In this document: piece after piece, positions 8,519 to 15,846 of the stretch
Layout: every line of letters starts with the position of its first letter
How positions within the stretch are numbered: the first letter of the stretch is position 1
Assembly: GCA_035707805.1 (NCBI GenBank)
Contig: DASSTS010000051.1
Coordinates: forward strand, 62,001-126,000
Direction: 5' to 3'
Source: Castellaniella sp035707805
Lineage (GTDB): Bacteria; Pseudomonadota; Gammaproteobacteria; Burkholderiales; Burkholderiaceae_B
Length of the DNA stretch: 64,000 nucleotides
Translations under genes and position numbers: made by a program
Notes under the pieces: model-generated
The model's input: the letters and a program-made list of their open reading frames with translations, nothing else
Databases searched by the model: none
What the model was told of the DNA's origin: nothing

Positions 8519-8716
8519 CCGGTGACGGCGGTGTCCTGGCGGGCGCGGTCGGACAGCGCCGGATGCTTCCGAAGGGAGCCGGGGGGCCGTCGTCGGGCGT
8601 GTCTGAGGCCGAAGGCCGAGTTCGCCCGACGCCCCGGCGGACGAGGAAGATCCGGGAAGTCCGGCCCGCAGGGCCGGACCGCTGTCTGGCTCCCGCCAGG
8701 ACACCGCCGTCACCGG
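8519..8716. repeat. Large hairpin element, copy 1
   Basis: Perfect 25-bp inverted arms (8519-8543, CCGGTGACGGCGGTGTCCTG..., and 8692-8716) enclose a ~148-nt core with nested stems. In reverse complement the core aligns with the element at 20002-20190. They share a 29-nt identical block (8600-8628 here, 20082-20110 there) and further matching blocks on both sides (GATCTTCCTCGT versus GATCTGCCTCGT, CTCCCTTCG, AGCATC). The arms of the two copies are unrelated. It lies 3' of the prp-GNAT operon. Confidence 0.8.
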
Positions 8717-8777
8717 CGGCCCAAGAACCCCGTCACCGGCGGCCCAAGAACCCCATCACCGGCGGCCCAAGAACCCC
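8709..8777. repeat. Three tandem copies of a 23-bp unit
   Basis: The units at 8709-8731, 8732-8754 and 8755-8777 read GTCACCGGCGGCCCAAGAAC plus CCC; the third differs only in its first base. The first unit overlaps the end of the right arm of the large hairpin, so the array appears to have grown from that arm. Confidence 0.9.
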
Positions 8778-8854
8778 GTCGCTTCCGACGCCCTCAAGAG
8801 TTCCCAACCGCAGCAGCAACATCCCAGCATGCAGCAGCCGCCAGGACCGACGGC

Positions 8855-9160
8855 CTACCCCGCCATCAGATCCTGATACTCCGGATGCCGCCGCACATAC
8901 GCTGCCACATACGAACACACCGGCCGCACCCGCCAGCCGCGCGCCCGGGCCGTCTCCAGCCCGACGCGCACCAGGTCGGCCGCAATGCCGCGTCCGCCTA
9001 CCGGGGACGGTACCCCGGTATGGACGAACGACGCCACCTTGCCGTCCAGCACGTAGTCCAGCACGCACAGATGGCCTTCCTCCGTGAACTCGAAACGGCG
9101 GGCGGCCTCGTTGTGGACGATGGCGCGGGGCGCCGCGCCTGAGCTTTGATCAGATGACAT
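8855..9160 (-). CDS. Small GNAT-fold N-acetyltransferase (YjdJ/NATD1-like)
   Basis: A 101-residue protein of the short GNAT subgroup (COG2388 type). It contains FEFTEEGHLCVLDYVLDG, the HTGVPSPVGGRGIAADLVRVGLE segment that forms the acetyl-CoA binding loop and helix, and the C-terminal RPVCSYVAAYVRRHPEY signature. The acceptor substrate is unknown for this subgroup. Its start overlaps the 3' end of prpD by 11 bp, so it is probably translated as the last gene of the prp operon, although a metabolic link is not established. Confidence 0.85.
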   Translation of the reverse strand: MSSDQSSGAAPRAIVHNEAARRFEFTEEGHLCVLDYVLDGKVASFVHTGVPSPVGGRGIAADLVRVGLETARARGWRVRPVCSYVAAYVRRHPEYQDLMAG

Positions 9161-10601
9161 ACAGATCCACGTATTCGTGCACCGGCATGGACTCCAGCCG
9201 GGCCTGGTCCAGAGACACGTCCAGGATGCGCTGCTGCTGGCGTTCCGGGAACTGGCGGGCCAGGTTCTTGCGGAACTTGGCCTCCAGCAGCGGGATCCCG
9301 TCCTTGCGGCGGCGCTTGTGGCCGATCGGGTACTCGCACACGATCTCGTCGAGCGTCGTGCCGTCGTTGAACTCCACCGTCAGCGCATTGGCGATCGAGC
9401 GCTTCTCGGGATCATGGTAGTCCTTCGTGAAGGCCGGGTCTTCAACGCAGACCATCTTGTCGCGCAGCGCGTCGATGCGCGGATCCGCCGCCACGCCGTC
9501 CTCGTAGTCGGCCGCCGTCAGGCGCCCGAAGAGGATCGGCACCGCCACCATGTACTGGATGCAATGGTCGCGGTCGGCAGGATTGTGCAGCGGGCCCTTC
9601 TTGTCGATGATGCGGATGCAGGCCTCGTGCGTGCGGATCGTGATCTTCTTGATGTCCGCGTCCGTCTTGCCCAGGGATTTCAGCTTGTCGTGGATGTCCA
9701 TCGCGCATTCCACCGCCGTCTGCGAATGGAATTCCGCCGGGAAGGAGATCTTGAACAGCACGTTCTCCATCACGTAGCTGCCGTAGGGGCGCTGGAACTT
9801 GAACGGCTGCCCCTTGAACAGCACGTCGTAGAAGCCCCAGACCGGCGCCGTCAGCACCGAGGGATAGCCCATCTCGCCCGTGCGGGCCATCAGGGCCAGG
9901 CGCACGGCGCGGCTGGTCGCATCCCCCGCCGCCCAGGACTTGCGGCTGCCGGTGTTGGGGGCGTGGCGGTAGGTGCGCAGGCTCTGCCCGTCCACCCAGG
10001 CCAGCGAGACGGCGTTGATGGTCTCGTCGCGGGACAGGCCCAGCATCTGCGACACCACCGCCGTGGACGCGACCTTGACCAGCACCACGTGGTCCAGGCC
10101 CACCTTGTTGAAAGAGTTTTCCAGCGCGATGCAGCCCTGGATCTCGTGGGCCTTGATCATGCCCTCCAGCACGGTGCGCATGGTCAGGGGCGCCTTGCCG
10201 GCCGCCACCGCGTTGCGCGACAGCCAGTCGGCCACGGCCAGGATGCCGCCCAGATTGTCGGACGGGTGGCCCCATTCGGCCGCCAGCCAGGTGTCGTTGA
10301 AGTCCAGCCAGCGGATCATGCAGCCGATGTTGAAGGCCGCCTGCACCGGGTCCAGCTGGAACTGCGTGCCGGGGACCTTGGCGCCGTTGGGCACCACCGT
10401 GCCGGGCACGATCGGGCCCATGAGCTTGCGGCAGGCGGGGTATTCCAGACCTTCCAGGCCGCAGCCCAGCGTGTCGATCAGGCAGTTGCGGGCGGTCTCG
10501 AGGGCCAGCGCGCTGTCGATCTTGTAGTCGAGCACGTAATCGACGATGTCCACCAACACCTGGTCGGGTTGCGGACGAACATTGGAAATAGTCGCAGACA
10601 T
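9150..10601 (-). CDS. prpD: 2-Methylcitrate dehydratase
   Basis: A 483-residue MmgE/PrpD-family protein with the usual family length. Recognisable stretches include RNCLIDTLGCGLEGL, PGTQFQLDPVQAAFNIGCMIRWLDFNDTWLAAEWGHPSDNLGG and RHAPNTGSRKSWAAGDATSRAV. The enzyme dehydrates 2-methylcitrate to 2-methyl-cis-aconitate in the methylcitrate cycle, which oxidises propionyl-CoA to pyruvate and succinate. It is the third prp gene of the operon, 24 bp after prpC. Confidence 0.95.
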   Translation of the reverse strand: MSATISNVRPQPDQVLVDIVDYVLDYKIDSALALETARNCLIDTLGCGLEGLEYPACRKLMGPIVPGTVVPNGAKVPGTQFQLDPVQAAFNIGCMIRWLDFNDTWLAAEWGHPSDNLGGILAVADWLSRNAVAAGKAPLTMRTVLEGMIKAHEIQGCIALENSFNKVGLDHVVLVKVASTAVVSQMLGLSRDETINAVSLAWVDGQSLRTYRHAPNTGSRKSWAAGDATSRAVRLALMARTGEMGYPSVLTAPVWGFYDVLFKGQPFKFQRPYGSYVMENVLFKISFPAEFHSQTAVECAMDIHDKLKSLGKTDADIKKITIRTHEACIRIIDKKGPLHNPADRDHCIQYMVAVPILFGRLTAADYEDGVAADPRIDALRDKMVCVEDPAFTKDYHDPEKRSIANALTVEFNDGTTLDEIVCEYPIGHKRRRKDGIPLLEAKFRKNLARQFPERQQQRILDVSLDQARLESMPVHEYVDLYVI

Positions 10602-10625
10602 GAGTGTTCCTGTGAGGGTTGCGGC

Positions 10626-11876
10626 TTATTTGCGCTTGGACAGCGGGACGAACTTGCGGTCTTCCGGTCCGACGTAGTTGGCGGTCGGGCGGATGATCTT
10701 GTTGTCGACGCGCTGTTCGATGATGTGCGCGGACCAGCCGGCCGTGCGGGCGATGACGAACAGCGGCGTGAACATGGCGGTGGGCACGCCCATCATGTGA
10801 TAAGACACGGCCGAGAACCAGTCCAGGTTGGGGAACATCTTCTTGGCGTCCCACATCACGGATTCCAGGCGCTCGGCGATGTCGAACATCTTGGTGGATC
10901 CGGCGGACTTGGACAGGCGCTTGGCCACGGCCTTGATGACCTTGTTGCGCGGGTCGGACACCGTGTAGACCGGGTGGCCGAAGCCGATCACGACCTCCTT
11001 GGCCTCGACGCGGCGGCGGATGTCGGCCTCGGCCTCGTCGGGACTGTCGTAGCGCTTCTGGATCTCGAAGGCGACCTCGTTGGCGCCGCCGTGCTTGGGC
11101 CCGCGCAACGCGCCGATGGCGCCGGTGATGGCCGAATACATGTCCGAGCCCGTGCCGGCGATCACGCGGCCGGTGAAGGTCGAGGCGTTGAATTCATGCT
11201 CGGCGTACAGGATCAGCGAGGTGTGCATGGCCTGCACCCAGTCGTCGGACGGCGTTTCGCCGTGCAGCAGGTGCAGGAAATGCCCGCCGATGCTGTCGTC
11301 GTCCGTTTCCACGTCGATCTGGCGGCCGTTGTGGCTGTAGTGGTACCAGTAGAGCAGGGCGGAGCCCAGGCTGGCCATCAGTCGGTCGGCGATGTCGCGG
11401 GCGTCGGGCAGGTTGTGGTCGTCCTTTTCGGGCAGCACGCAGCCCAGCACCGAGGCGGCCGTGCGCATGACGTCCATGGGGTGGCTGGCGGCCGGCAGGG
11501 CCTCCAGGGCGATCTGCACCTGCACCGGCAGGCCGCGCAGGCGGCGCAGCTTGGCCTTGTAGGCTTGCAGTTCGGGCTGGGTCGGGAGCTTGCCGTGGAT
11601 CAGCAGGTGGGCGACTTCCTCGAATTCGCAGGTGTCGGCGATGTCCAGGATGTCGTAGCCGCGGTAGTGCAGGTCGTTGCCGCTGCGTCCGACCGTGCAC
11701 AGCGCCGTGTTGCCGGCCACGATGCCCGACAGGGCCACGGATTTCTTGGGCTTGAAGCCGGGCGCGGGCGCGGTGGCGGGGGCCGCGGCGGCCGGCTTGC
11801 GCGCGGCGGAGGCCTTGGCGGCGACCGGCTTGGAGGCAGCGGTGGTTTTGGAGGAAGCAGTCTTTCGTGTCGCCAT
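10626..11876 (-). CDS. prpC: 2-Methylcitrate synthase with Lys/Ala-rich N-terminal tail
   Basis: A 416-residue citrate-synthase-fold enzyme condensing propionyl-CoA with oxaloacetate. Active-site motifs are present: EHEFNAST, GPKHGGANE and GFGHPVYTVSDPR. The catalytic domain starts at GFKPKKSVALSG around residue 40. The preceding ~39 residues are low-complexity Lys, Ala, Ser, Thr and Pro (MATRKTASSKTTAASKP...), similar in composition to histone-H1-like tails, and longer than the short leader usual in PrpC. No closer in-frame ATG precedes GFKPKKS, and the tail preserves frame and the local GC bias, so it is probably real. It lies 49 bp after prpB. Confidence 0.93.
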   Translation of the reverse strand: MATRKTASSKTTAASKPVAAKASAARKPAAAAPATAPAPGFKPKKSVALSGIVAGNTALCTVGRSGNDLHYRGYDILDIADTCEFEEVAHLLIHGKLPTQPELQAYKAKLRRLRGLPVQVQIALEALPAASHPMDVMRTAASVLGCVLPEKDDHNLPDARDIADRLMASLGSALLYWYHYSHNGRQIDVETDDDSIGGHFLHLLHGETPSDDWVQAMHTSLILYAEHEFNASTFTGRVIAGTGSDMYSAITGAIGALRGPKHGGANEVAFEIQKRYDSPDEAEADIRRRVEAKEVVIGFGHPVYTVSDPRNKVIKAVAKRLSKSAGSTKMFDIAERLESVMWDAKKMFPNLDWFSAVSYHMMGVPTAMFTPLFVIARTAGWSAHIIEQRVDNKIIRPTANYVGPEDRKFVPLSKRK

Positions 11877-11925
11877 CAGAGGTCTCCTTGAGTGACGGAA
11901 ATGAAGGTCGTTCGGCGGGTCCGGT

Positions 11926-12825
11926 TCAGGATGCCTTGTTCTTGCCTTGCTGGAACAGGGCGTCGAGCTGCGACTCGTAACGATGGTAGCCGATGCGGTC
12001 GTAGAGCTCTTCGCGGGTCTGCATCAGGTCCAGCACATTGTGCTGGTGCCCGTCGCGGCGGATGGCCTCGTAGACGGCCTCGGCGGCCTTGTTCATGGCG
12101 CGGAACGCCGACAGGGGATAGAGCACCATGCCGACGCCGGCCCCGGCCAGTTCCTGGACCGTGAACAGGGGCGTCTTGCCGAATTCGGTGATGTTGGCCA
12201 GCACCGGCACGCTCAGGCTGTCGGCGAATTTCTTGTAGGTTTCGAGGTCGTAGGAGGCCTCGGCGAAGATGGCGTCGGCGCCGGCTTCGACGCAGGCGTG
12301 CGCGCGCTCGAGGGCGGCGTCCACGCCCGCGACCGCGATGGCGTCGGTGCGGGCGATCAGGTAGAAGTCGCTGTCGGTGCGGGCATCGGCGGCGGCCTTG
12401 ACGCGGTCGGCCATTTCCCCGGTGCTGACGATTTCCTTGCCGGGGCGGTGGCCGCAACGCTTGGCGCCGACCTGGTCCTCGATGTGGCAGCCGGCGGCGC
12501 CGAACTTGATCAGGGATTTGACCGTGCGGGCGATGTTGAAGGCCGAGGGGCCGAAGCCGGTGTCGATGTCCACCAGCAGGGGCAGGTCGCAGACGTCGGT
12601 GATGCGGCGGATGTCGGTCAGCACGTCGTCCAGGGTGTTGATCCCCAGGTCGGGCAGGCCCAGCGAACCGGCGGCGACGCCGCCGCCCGACAGGTAGATG
12701 GCCCGGTAGCCGGCGCGCTTGGCCAGCAGGGCGTGGTTGGCGTTGATGGCGCCGATGATCTGCAGGGGGGATTCTTCGATGAGGGCCTGGCGCAGCAATG
12801 CGCCGGGAGAGGCGGGACGGGTCAT
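11926..12825 (-). CDS. prpB: 2-Methylisocitrate lyase
   Basis: A 299-residue member of the isocitrate lyase/PEP mutase family that cleaves 2-methylisocitrate into pyruvate and succinate. The family signature KRCGH is at residues 122-126, with the Mg-binding region VDIDTGFG (85-92) and YLSGGGVAAGSLGLPDLG near the N-terminus. The start at 12825 (MTRPASPGALLRQAL) matches the family; the frame remains open upstream to 13230 but that part is unrelated. It is the first prp gene of the operon. No dedicated PrpR regulator is visible. Confidence 0.95.
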   Translation of the reverse strand: MTRPASPGALLRQALIEESPLQIIGAINANHALLAKRAGYRAIYLSGGGVAAGSLGLPDLGINTLDDVLTDIRRITDVCDLPLLVDIDTGFGPSAFNIARTVKSLIKFGAAGCHIEDQVGAKRCGHRPGKEIVSTGEMADRVKAAADARTDSDFYLIARTDAIAVAGVDAALERAHACVEAGADAIFAEASYDLETYKKFADSLSVPVLANITEFGKTPLFTVQELAGAGVGMVLYPLSAFRAMNKAAEAVYEAIRRDGHQHNVLDLMQTREELYDRIGYHRYESQLDALFQQGKNKAS

Positions 12826-12907
12826 GAGCGCTCCGGTGTGCCGCCGCGCCGGGCAGGCCCAATGCGCGGCAGAGGTCGCCCCAGGCGGGGCAGGGTTCCA
12901 GTCGATG

Positions 12908-12929
12908 CTTCGGGATTCTGATTCCGAAG
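12908..12929. promoter_or_regulatory. Imperfect inverted repeat upstream of prpB
   Basis: CTTCGG-N10-CCGAAG lies about 85 bp before the prpB start in the 203-bp gap between prpB and mdh. It could be a binding site for a propionate-responsive regulator. It is the only dyad I noticed in this gap, and no regulator can be assigned. Confidence 0.25.
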
Positions 12930-13028
12930 AGAGTGCCTGTCTGTCATCAACCGGACATTCGGCGGCGCGCGCGGCCCGGTGGGGCCGCCGGCGCGCCGCC
13001 GGAACTGGTGTCCCGGCGGGAAGCCAGC

Positions 13029-14018
13029 TTACTTCAGCAGGTCGGCGATGCCGTCGCGCTCTTCGAGCAGTTCGTTGAGCGTGTGGTCCATGCGCTCGCG
13101 CGAGAAGGCGTCGATCTCCAGGCCGGTGACGCGGGTGTATTCGCCGTTGGCGGTCGTGACCGGCACGCCGTAGATGATGCCCTCGGGGATGCCGTAGGAG
13201 CCGTCGGACGGGATGCCCATCGTGACCCACTTGCCGTTGCTGCCCAGCACCCAGTCATGGATGTGGTCGATGGCGGCATTGGCGGCCGAGGCGGCCGAGG
13301 ACAGGCCGCGGGCCTCGATGATGGCCGCGCCGCGCTTGCCGACGGTCGGGATGAAGGTGTCGGCGATCCAGGCGGGGTCGTTGATCAGGGACTGGACCGG
13401 CTGGCCGCCGATGGTGGCGAAGCGCGTGTCCGGGTACATGGTGGGCGAGTGGTTGCCCCACACGACCAGCTTTTCGATGTCGGCCACGGCCTTGCCGGTC
13501 TTGGCGGCGATCTGCGACAGGGCGCGGTTGTGGTCCAGGCGCAGCATGGCGGTGAAGTTCTTGGCCGGCAGATCCGGGGCGGACTTCATGGCGATGTAGG
13601 CGTTGGTGTTGGCCGGATTGCCGACCACCAGCACCTTGACGTCGCGGCTGGCGACCTCGTTCAGGGCCTTGCCCTGGGCGGTGAAGATCTGGGCGTTGAC
13701 CTGCAGCAGGTCCTTGCGCTCCATGCCCTTGCTGCGAGGGCGGGCGCCCACCAGCAGGGCGACGTCGGCGTCCTTGAAGGCGGTGCGCGGATCGCTGTGG
13801 GCGCTCATGCCGGCCAGCAGCGGGAAGGCGCAGTCGTCGAGCTCCATCATCACGCCTTGCAGGGCCTTCTGGGCTTTCTCGTCGGGGATCTCCAGCAGCT
13901 GCAGGATGACCGGCTGGTCCTTGCCGAGCATTTCACCGGAAGCGATGCGGAACAGCAGGGCGTAGCCGATCTGGCCGGCCGCACCGGTCACCGCGACGCG
14001 CATGGCGGGTTTGGACAT
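13029..14018 (-). CDS. mdh: Malate dehydrogenase (NAD-dependent)
   Basis: A 329-residue MDH of the LDH-independent type 2 class, converting malate to oxaloacetate. The Rossmann motif TGAAGQIG is at residues 11-18, the mobile substrate loop GARPRSKGMERKDLL at 91-105, and the catalytic His190 in VWGNHSPTMYPD. Length is typical for beta-proteobacterial Mdh. The gene is divergent from the GntR regulator, with the 21-bp AT-rich operator between them. It is upstream of prpB on the same strand, separated by 203 bp. Confidence 0.97.
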   Translation of the reverse strand: MSKPAMRVAVTGAAGQIGYALLFRIASGEMLGKDQPVILQLLEIPDEKAQKALQGVMMELDDCAFPLLAGMSAHSDPRTAFKDADVALLVGARPRSKGMERKDLLQVNAQIFTAQGKALNEVASRDVKVLVVGNPANTNAYIAMKSAPDLPAKNFTAMLRLDHNRALSQIAAKTGKAVADIEKLVVWGNHSPTMYPDTRFATIGGQPVQSLINDPAWIADTFIPTVGKRGAAIIEARGLSSAASAANAAIDHIHDWVLGSNGKWVTMGIPSDGSYGIPEGIIYGVPVTTANGEYTRVTGLEIDAFSRERMDHTLNELLEERDGIADLLK

Positions 14019-14103
14019 AATGATTCTCCGATAGGATGAGAGGGGTATCCGGGTGTGCGAAATCGCCGAAAAGAGTAGTGTATTTCATCCCCTAGCGTCA
14101 AGG

Positions 14104-14124
14104 GTCTTATATCTTATATAAGAC
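14104..14124. promoter_or_regulatory. AT-rich operator between mdh and the GntR gene
   Basis: TCTTATATCTTATATAAGAC contains the perfect palindrome CTTATATAAG plus an extra TCTTATAT half-site. The acnB copy (8039-8059, opposite orientation) differs at one of 21 positions. Its place in the divergent promoter suggests autoregulation together with control of mdh. Confidence 0.7.
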
Positions 14125-14184
14125 AGAAGAGTATTAGACATCCGGGCAGGGAAATGCGAAAATGCCGAAGTTCCATTTTGTAGC

Positions 14185-14985
14185 ATGGGCCGCTCCCGCA
14201 GCGCTTTCGCCGACATGTCCGACATTCCCTTGATCGACCGCCAACAGCCGCCGGGCCGCGCCTCGCACAGCGCCGCGTTCAGCCCGCTGTATCAGCAGAT
14301 CAAGGGCCTGATCCTGCAGGGCCTGGACCGCGGCGAATGGAAACCCGGCGAGGCCATCCCCAGCGAACTCGAGCTGGCCGCGCGCTTCCAGGTCAGCCAG
14401 GGCACCGTGCGCAAGGCCATCGACGAGCTCGCCGCCGACAATCTGCTGATCCGCCGGCAGGGCAAGGGCACCTTCGTGGCCACCCACAACGAGGCCAAGG
14501 TCCGCTACCGCTTCCTGCGCCTCAGCCCCGACGACGGCCAGCCGGCGGTGTCCAGCAGCCAGATCCTGGACTGCCGCCGCACCAAGGCCTCGGCCGAGAT
14601 CGCCGCCGCGCTGGACCTGCGCACGGGCGATGCGGTGGTCAACATGCGCCGCGTGCTGTCCTTCGACGACGTTCCCACCATCCTCGACGACATCTGGCTG
14701 CCCGGCAGCGCCTTCAAGGGCCTGACGCTGGAATTCCTGCAGCGCTATCGCGGCCCGGTCTACGCCCTGTTCGAGACCGAGTTCGGCGTCAGCATGGTGC
14801 GCGCCGAGGAAAAGATCCGGGCCGTGGCTGCCACCGACGCACAGGCCGGCTTTCTGCAGGTGGCGCCGGGCAGCCCACTGCTGCAGGTCGAGCGCATCGC
14901 CTACACCTATGGGGATCGTCCCATGGAGCTGCGGCGCGGCCATTACGTCACCGAGCGCTATCACTATCGCAACAGTTTGAATTGA
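14185..14985 (+). CDS. GntR-family (HutC subfamily) regulator, candidate TCA-cycle regulator
   Basis: A 266-residue regulator. The N-terminal winged helix (about residues 35-105) contains SPLYQQIKGLILQGLDRGEWKPGEAIPSE and SQGTVRKAIDELAADNLLIRRQGKGTFV. The C-terminal HutC/UTRA effector domain ends in MELRRGHYVTERYHYRN. Members of this subfamily bind small carboxylate or sugar-type effectors. It sits between mdh and the sdh-gltA operon, next to the operator that also precedes acnB, so control of TCA genes is a reasonable inference. ATG 14215 (MSDIPLID) is an alternative start; neither ATG has a clear ribosome binding site. Confidence 0.85.
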   Translation: MGRSRSAFADMSDIPLIDRQQPPGRASHSAAFSPLYQQIKGLILQGLDRGEWKPGEAIPSELELAARFQVSQGTVRKAIDELAADNLLIRRQGKGTFVATHNEAKVRYRFLRLSPDDGQPAVSSSQILDCRRTKASAEIAAALDLRTGDAVVNMRRVLSFDDVPTILDDIWLPGSAFKGLTLEFLQRYRGPVYALFETEFGVSMVRAEEKIRAVAATDAQAGFLQVAPGSPLLQVERIAYTYGDRPMELRRGHYVTERYHYRNSLN

Positions 14986-15051
14986 CCTGCAGATCGGCGA
15001 AAATGCCACTTGAAATTTCGAATCTTTTCCATTATCCACTACGAGGCCATC

Positions 15052-15465
15052 ATGTCTGACTCAGCCACAAAGCCGCGTCCGCAGTTTCGTAACCTGGGGT
15101 TGTCCGACCTCATGTTCTACAAGCTGCCGCCCGCAGGCAAAGCATCCATCCTGCACCGCGTCAGCGGGGCGCTGCTCTTCCTGGCGCTCCCCCTGGTTCT
15201 GGTGCCGCTGTTCGCCCAAAGCGTCCAGTCGCCCGAGACCTTCGCCGCGATGAAGGAATGGGTCTCCCACCCGGCCTGTAAGATCGTGCTGCTGGTGCTG
15301 ATGTGGGGCTATTTCCACCATTTCTGCGCCGGCATCCGCTACCTGACGCTGGACCTGCACATCGGCAACGATCGGGCGTCCTCGCAGCGCTCCGGCGCCC
15401 TGGTGACCGGCGTGGCCCTGGCCCTGACCGTCGTGTTCGGTTTGAAACTGTTTGGAGCCTGGTAA
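15052..15465 (+). CDS. sdhC: Succinate dehydrogenase cytochrome b556 subunit
   Basis: A 137-residue membrane anchor with three hydrophobic segments. ASILHRVSGALLF (residues 31-43) holds the Ser and Arg that line the ubiquinone site, and YFHHFCAGIRYLTLDL holds the heme b histidine. The start at 15052 is preceded by ACGAGG; an upstream in-frame TTG at 15010 is less likely. It opens the sdhCDAB operon, 66 bp after the GntR gene, so read-through from that gene is possible. Confidence 0.95.
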   Translation: MSDSATKPRPQFRNLGLSDLMFYKLPPAGKASILHRVSGALLFLALPLVLVPLFAQSVQSPETFAAMKEWVSHPACKIVLLVLMWGYFHHFCAGIRYLTLDLHIGNDRASSQRSGALVTGVALALTVVFGLKLFGAW

Positions 15466-15845
15466 TGACACAAGAACGCATCGGCCGCAAGCGTCTGGTG
15501 GTGGGCGCGCACTACGGCACCCGGGACTTCATCGTGCAGCGGTCCACGGCCGTCCTGATGGCGATCTACACCCTGGCCCTGGTCCTGTACGCCATCTTCG
15601 TCCCGAGCCTGGATTTCGAATCCTGGCGCGCCTTCTTCTCCTTTACCGTCGGCACGCTGCCGGTCGGCCAGCTGCTGGCGACCCTGGCCTTCCTGTCGAT
15701 CGCCTGGCACGCCTGGATCGGCGTGCGCGACATCTGGATGGACTACGCGCATCCCGACGGCCTGCGGCTGGTCCTGCAGGTCCTGACCATTCTGTGGCTG
15801 GTCGCGGCGGTGGTCTTCTTCGCTAAAATTCTCTGGAGTCTCTAA
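15465..15845 (+). CDS. sdhD: Succinate dehydrogenase membrane anchor subunit
   Basis: A 126-residue protein with three membrane segments. WHAWIGVRDIWMDY carries the second heme ligand (His82) and the Asp93-Tyr94 pair near the quinone site. The start overlaps the sdhC stop (TAATG), which indicates translational coupling. Confidence 0.95.
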   Translation: MTQERIGRKRLVVGAHYGTRDFIVQRSTAVLMAIYTLALVLYAIFVPSLDFESWRAFFSFTVGTLPVGQLLATLAFLSIAWHAWIGVRDIWMDYAHPDGLRLVLQVLTILWLVAAVVFFAKILWSL

Positions 15846-15846
15846 C

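Larger units (their letters stand above)
8060..8854. repeat. Non-coding gap built of inverted and tandem repeats
   Basis: About 800 bp between the acnB promoter and the GNAT gene has no credible gene. It contains a perfect 28-bp inverted repeat (8109-8136 / 8186-8213), a diverged relative around 8249-8314, an AAGYCC/AAGCT array (8315-8395), a 27-nt direct repeat (8217-8243 and 8484-8510, 22 of 27 identical), a large hairpin element (8519-8716) and a 23-bp triplication (8709-8777). CAAGGACGATGG recurs at 8203-8214 and again just after the array. Open frames here are translated repeats. Confidence 0.85.

Noticed and set aside
8519..8716. Insertion sequence or MITE with target-site duplications
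   Set aside because: No transposase, no flanking duplication seen, and the ends differ completely between copies, unlike a transposon family.
8315..8777. CRISPR array
   Set aside because: Units are 5-6 bp and 23 bp, directly abutting, with no unique spacers and no cas genes.
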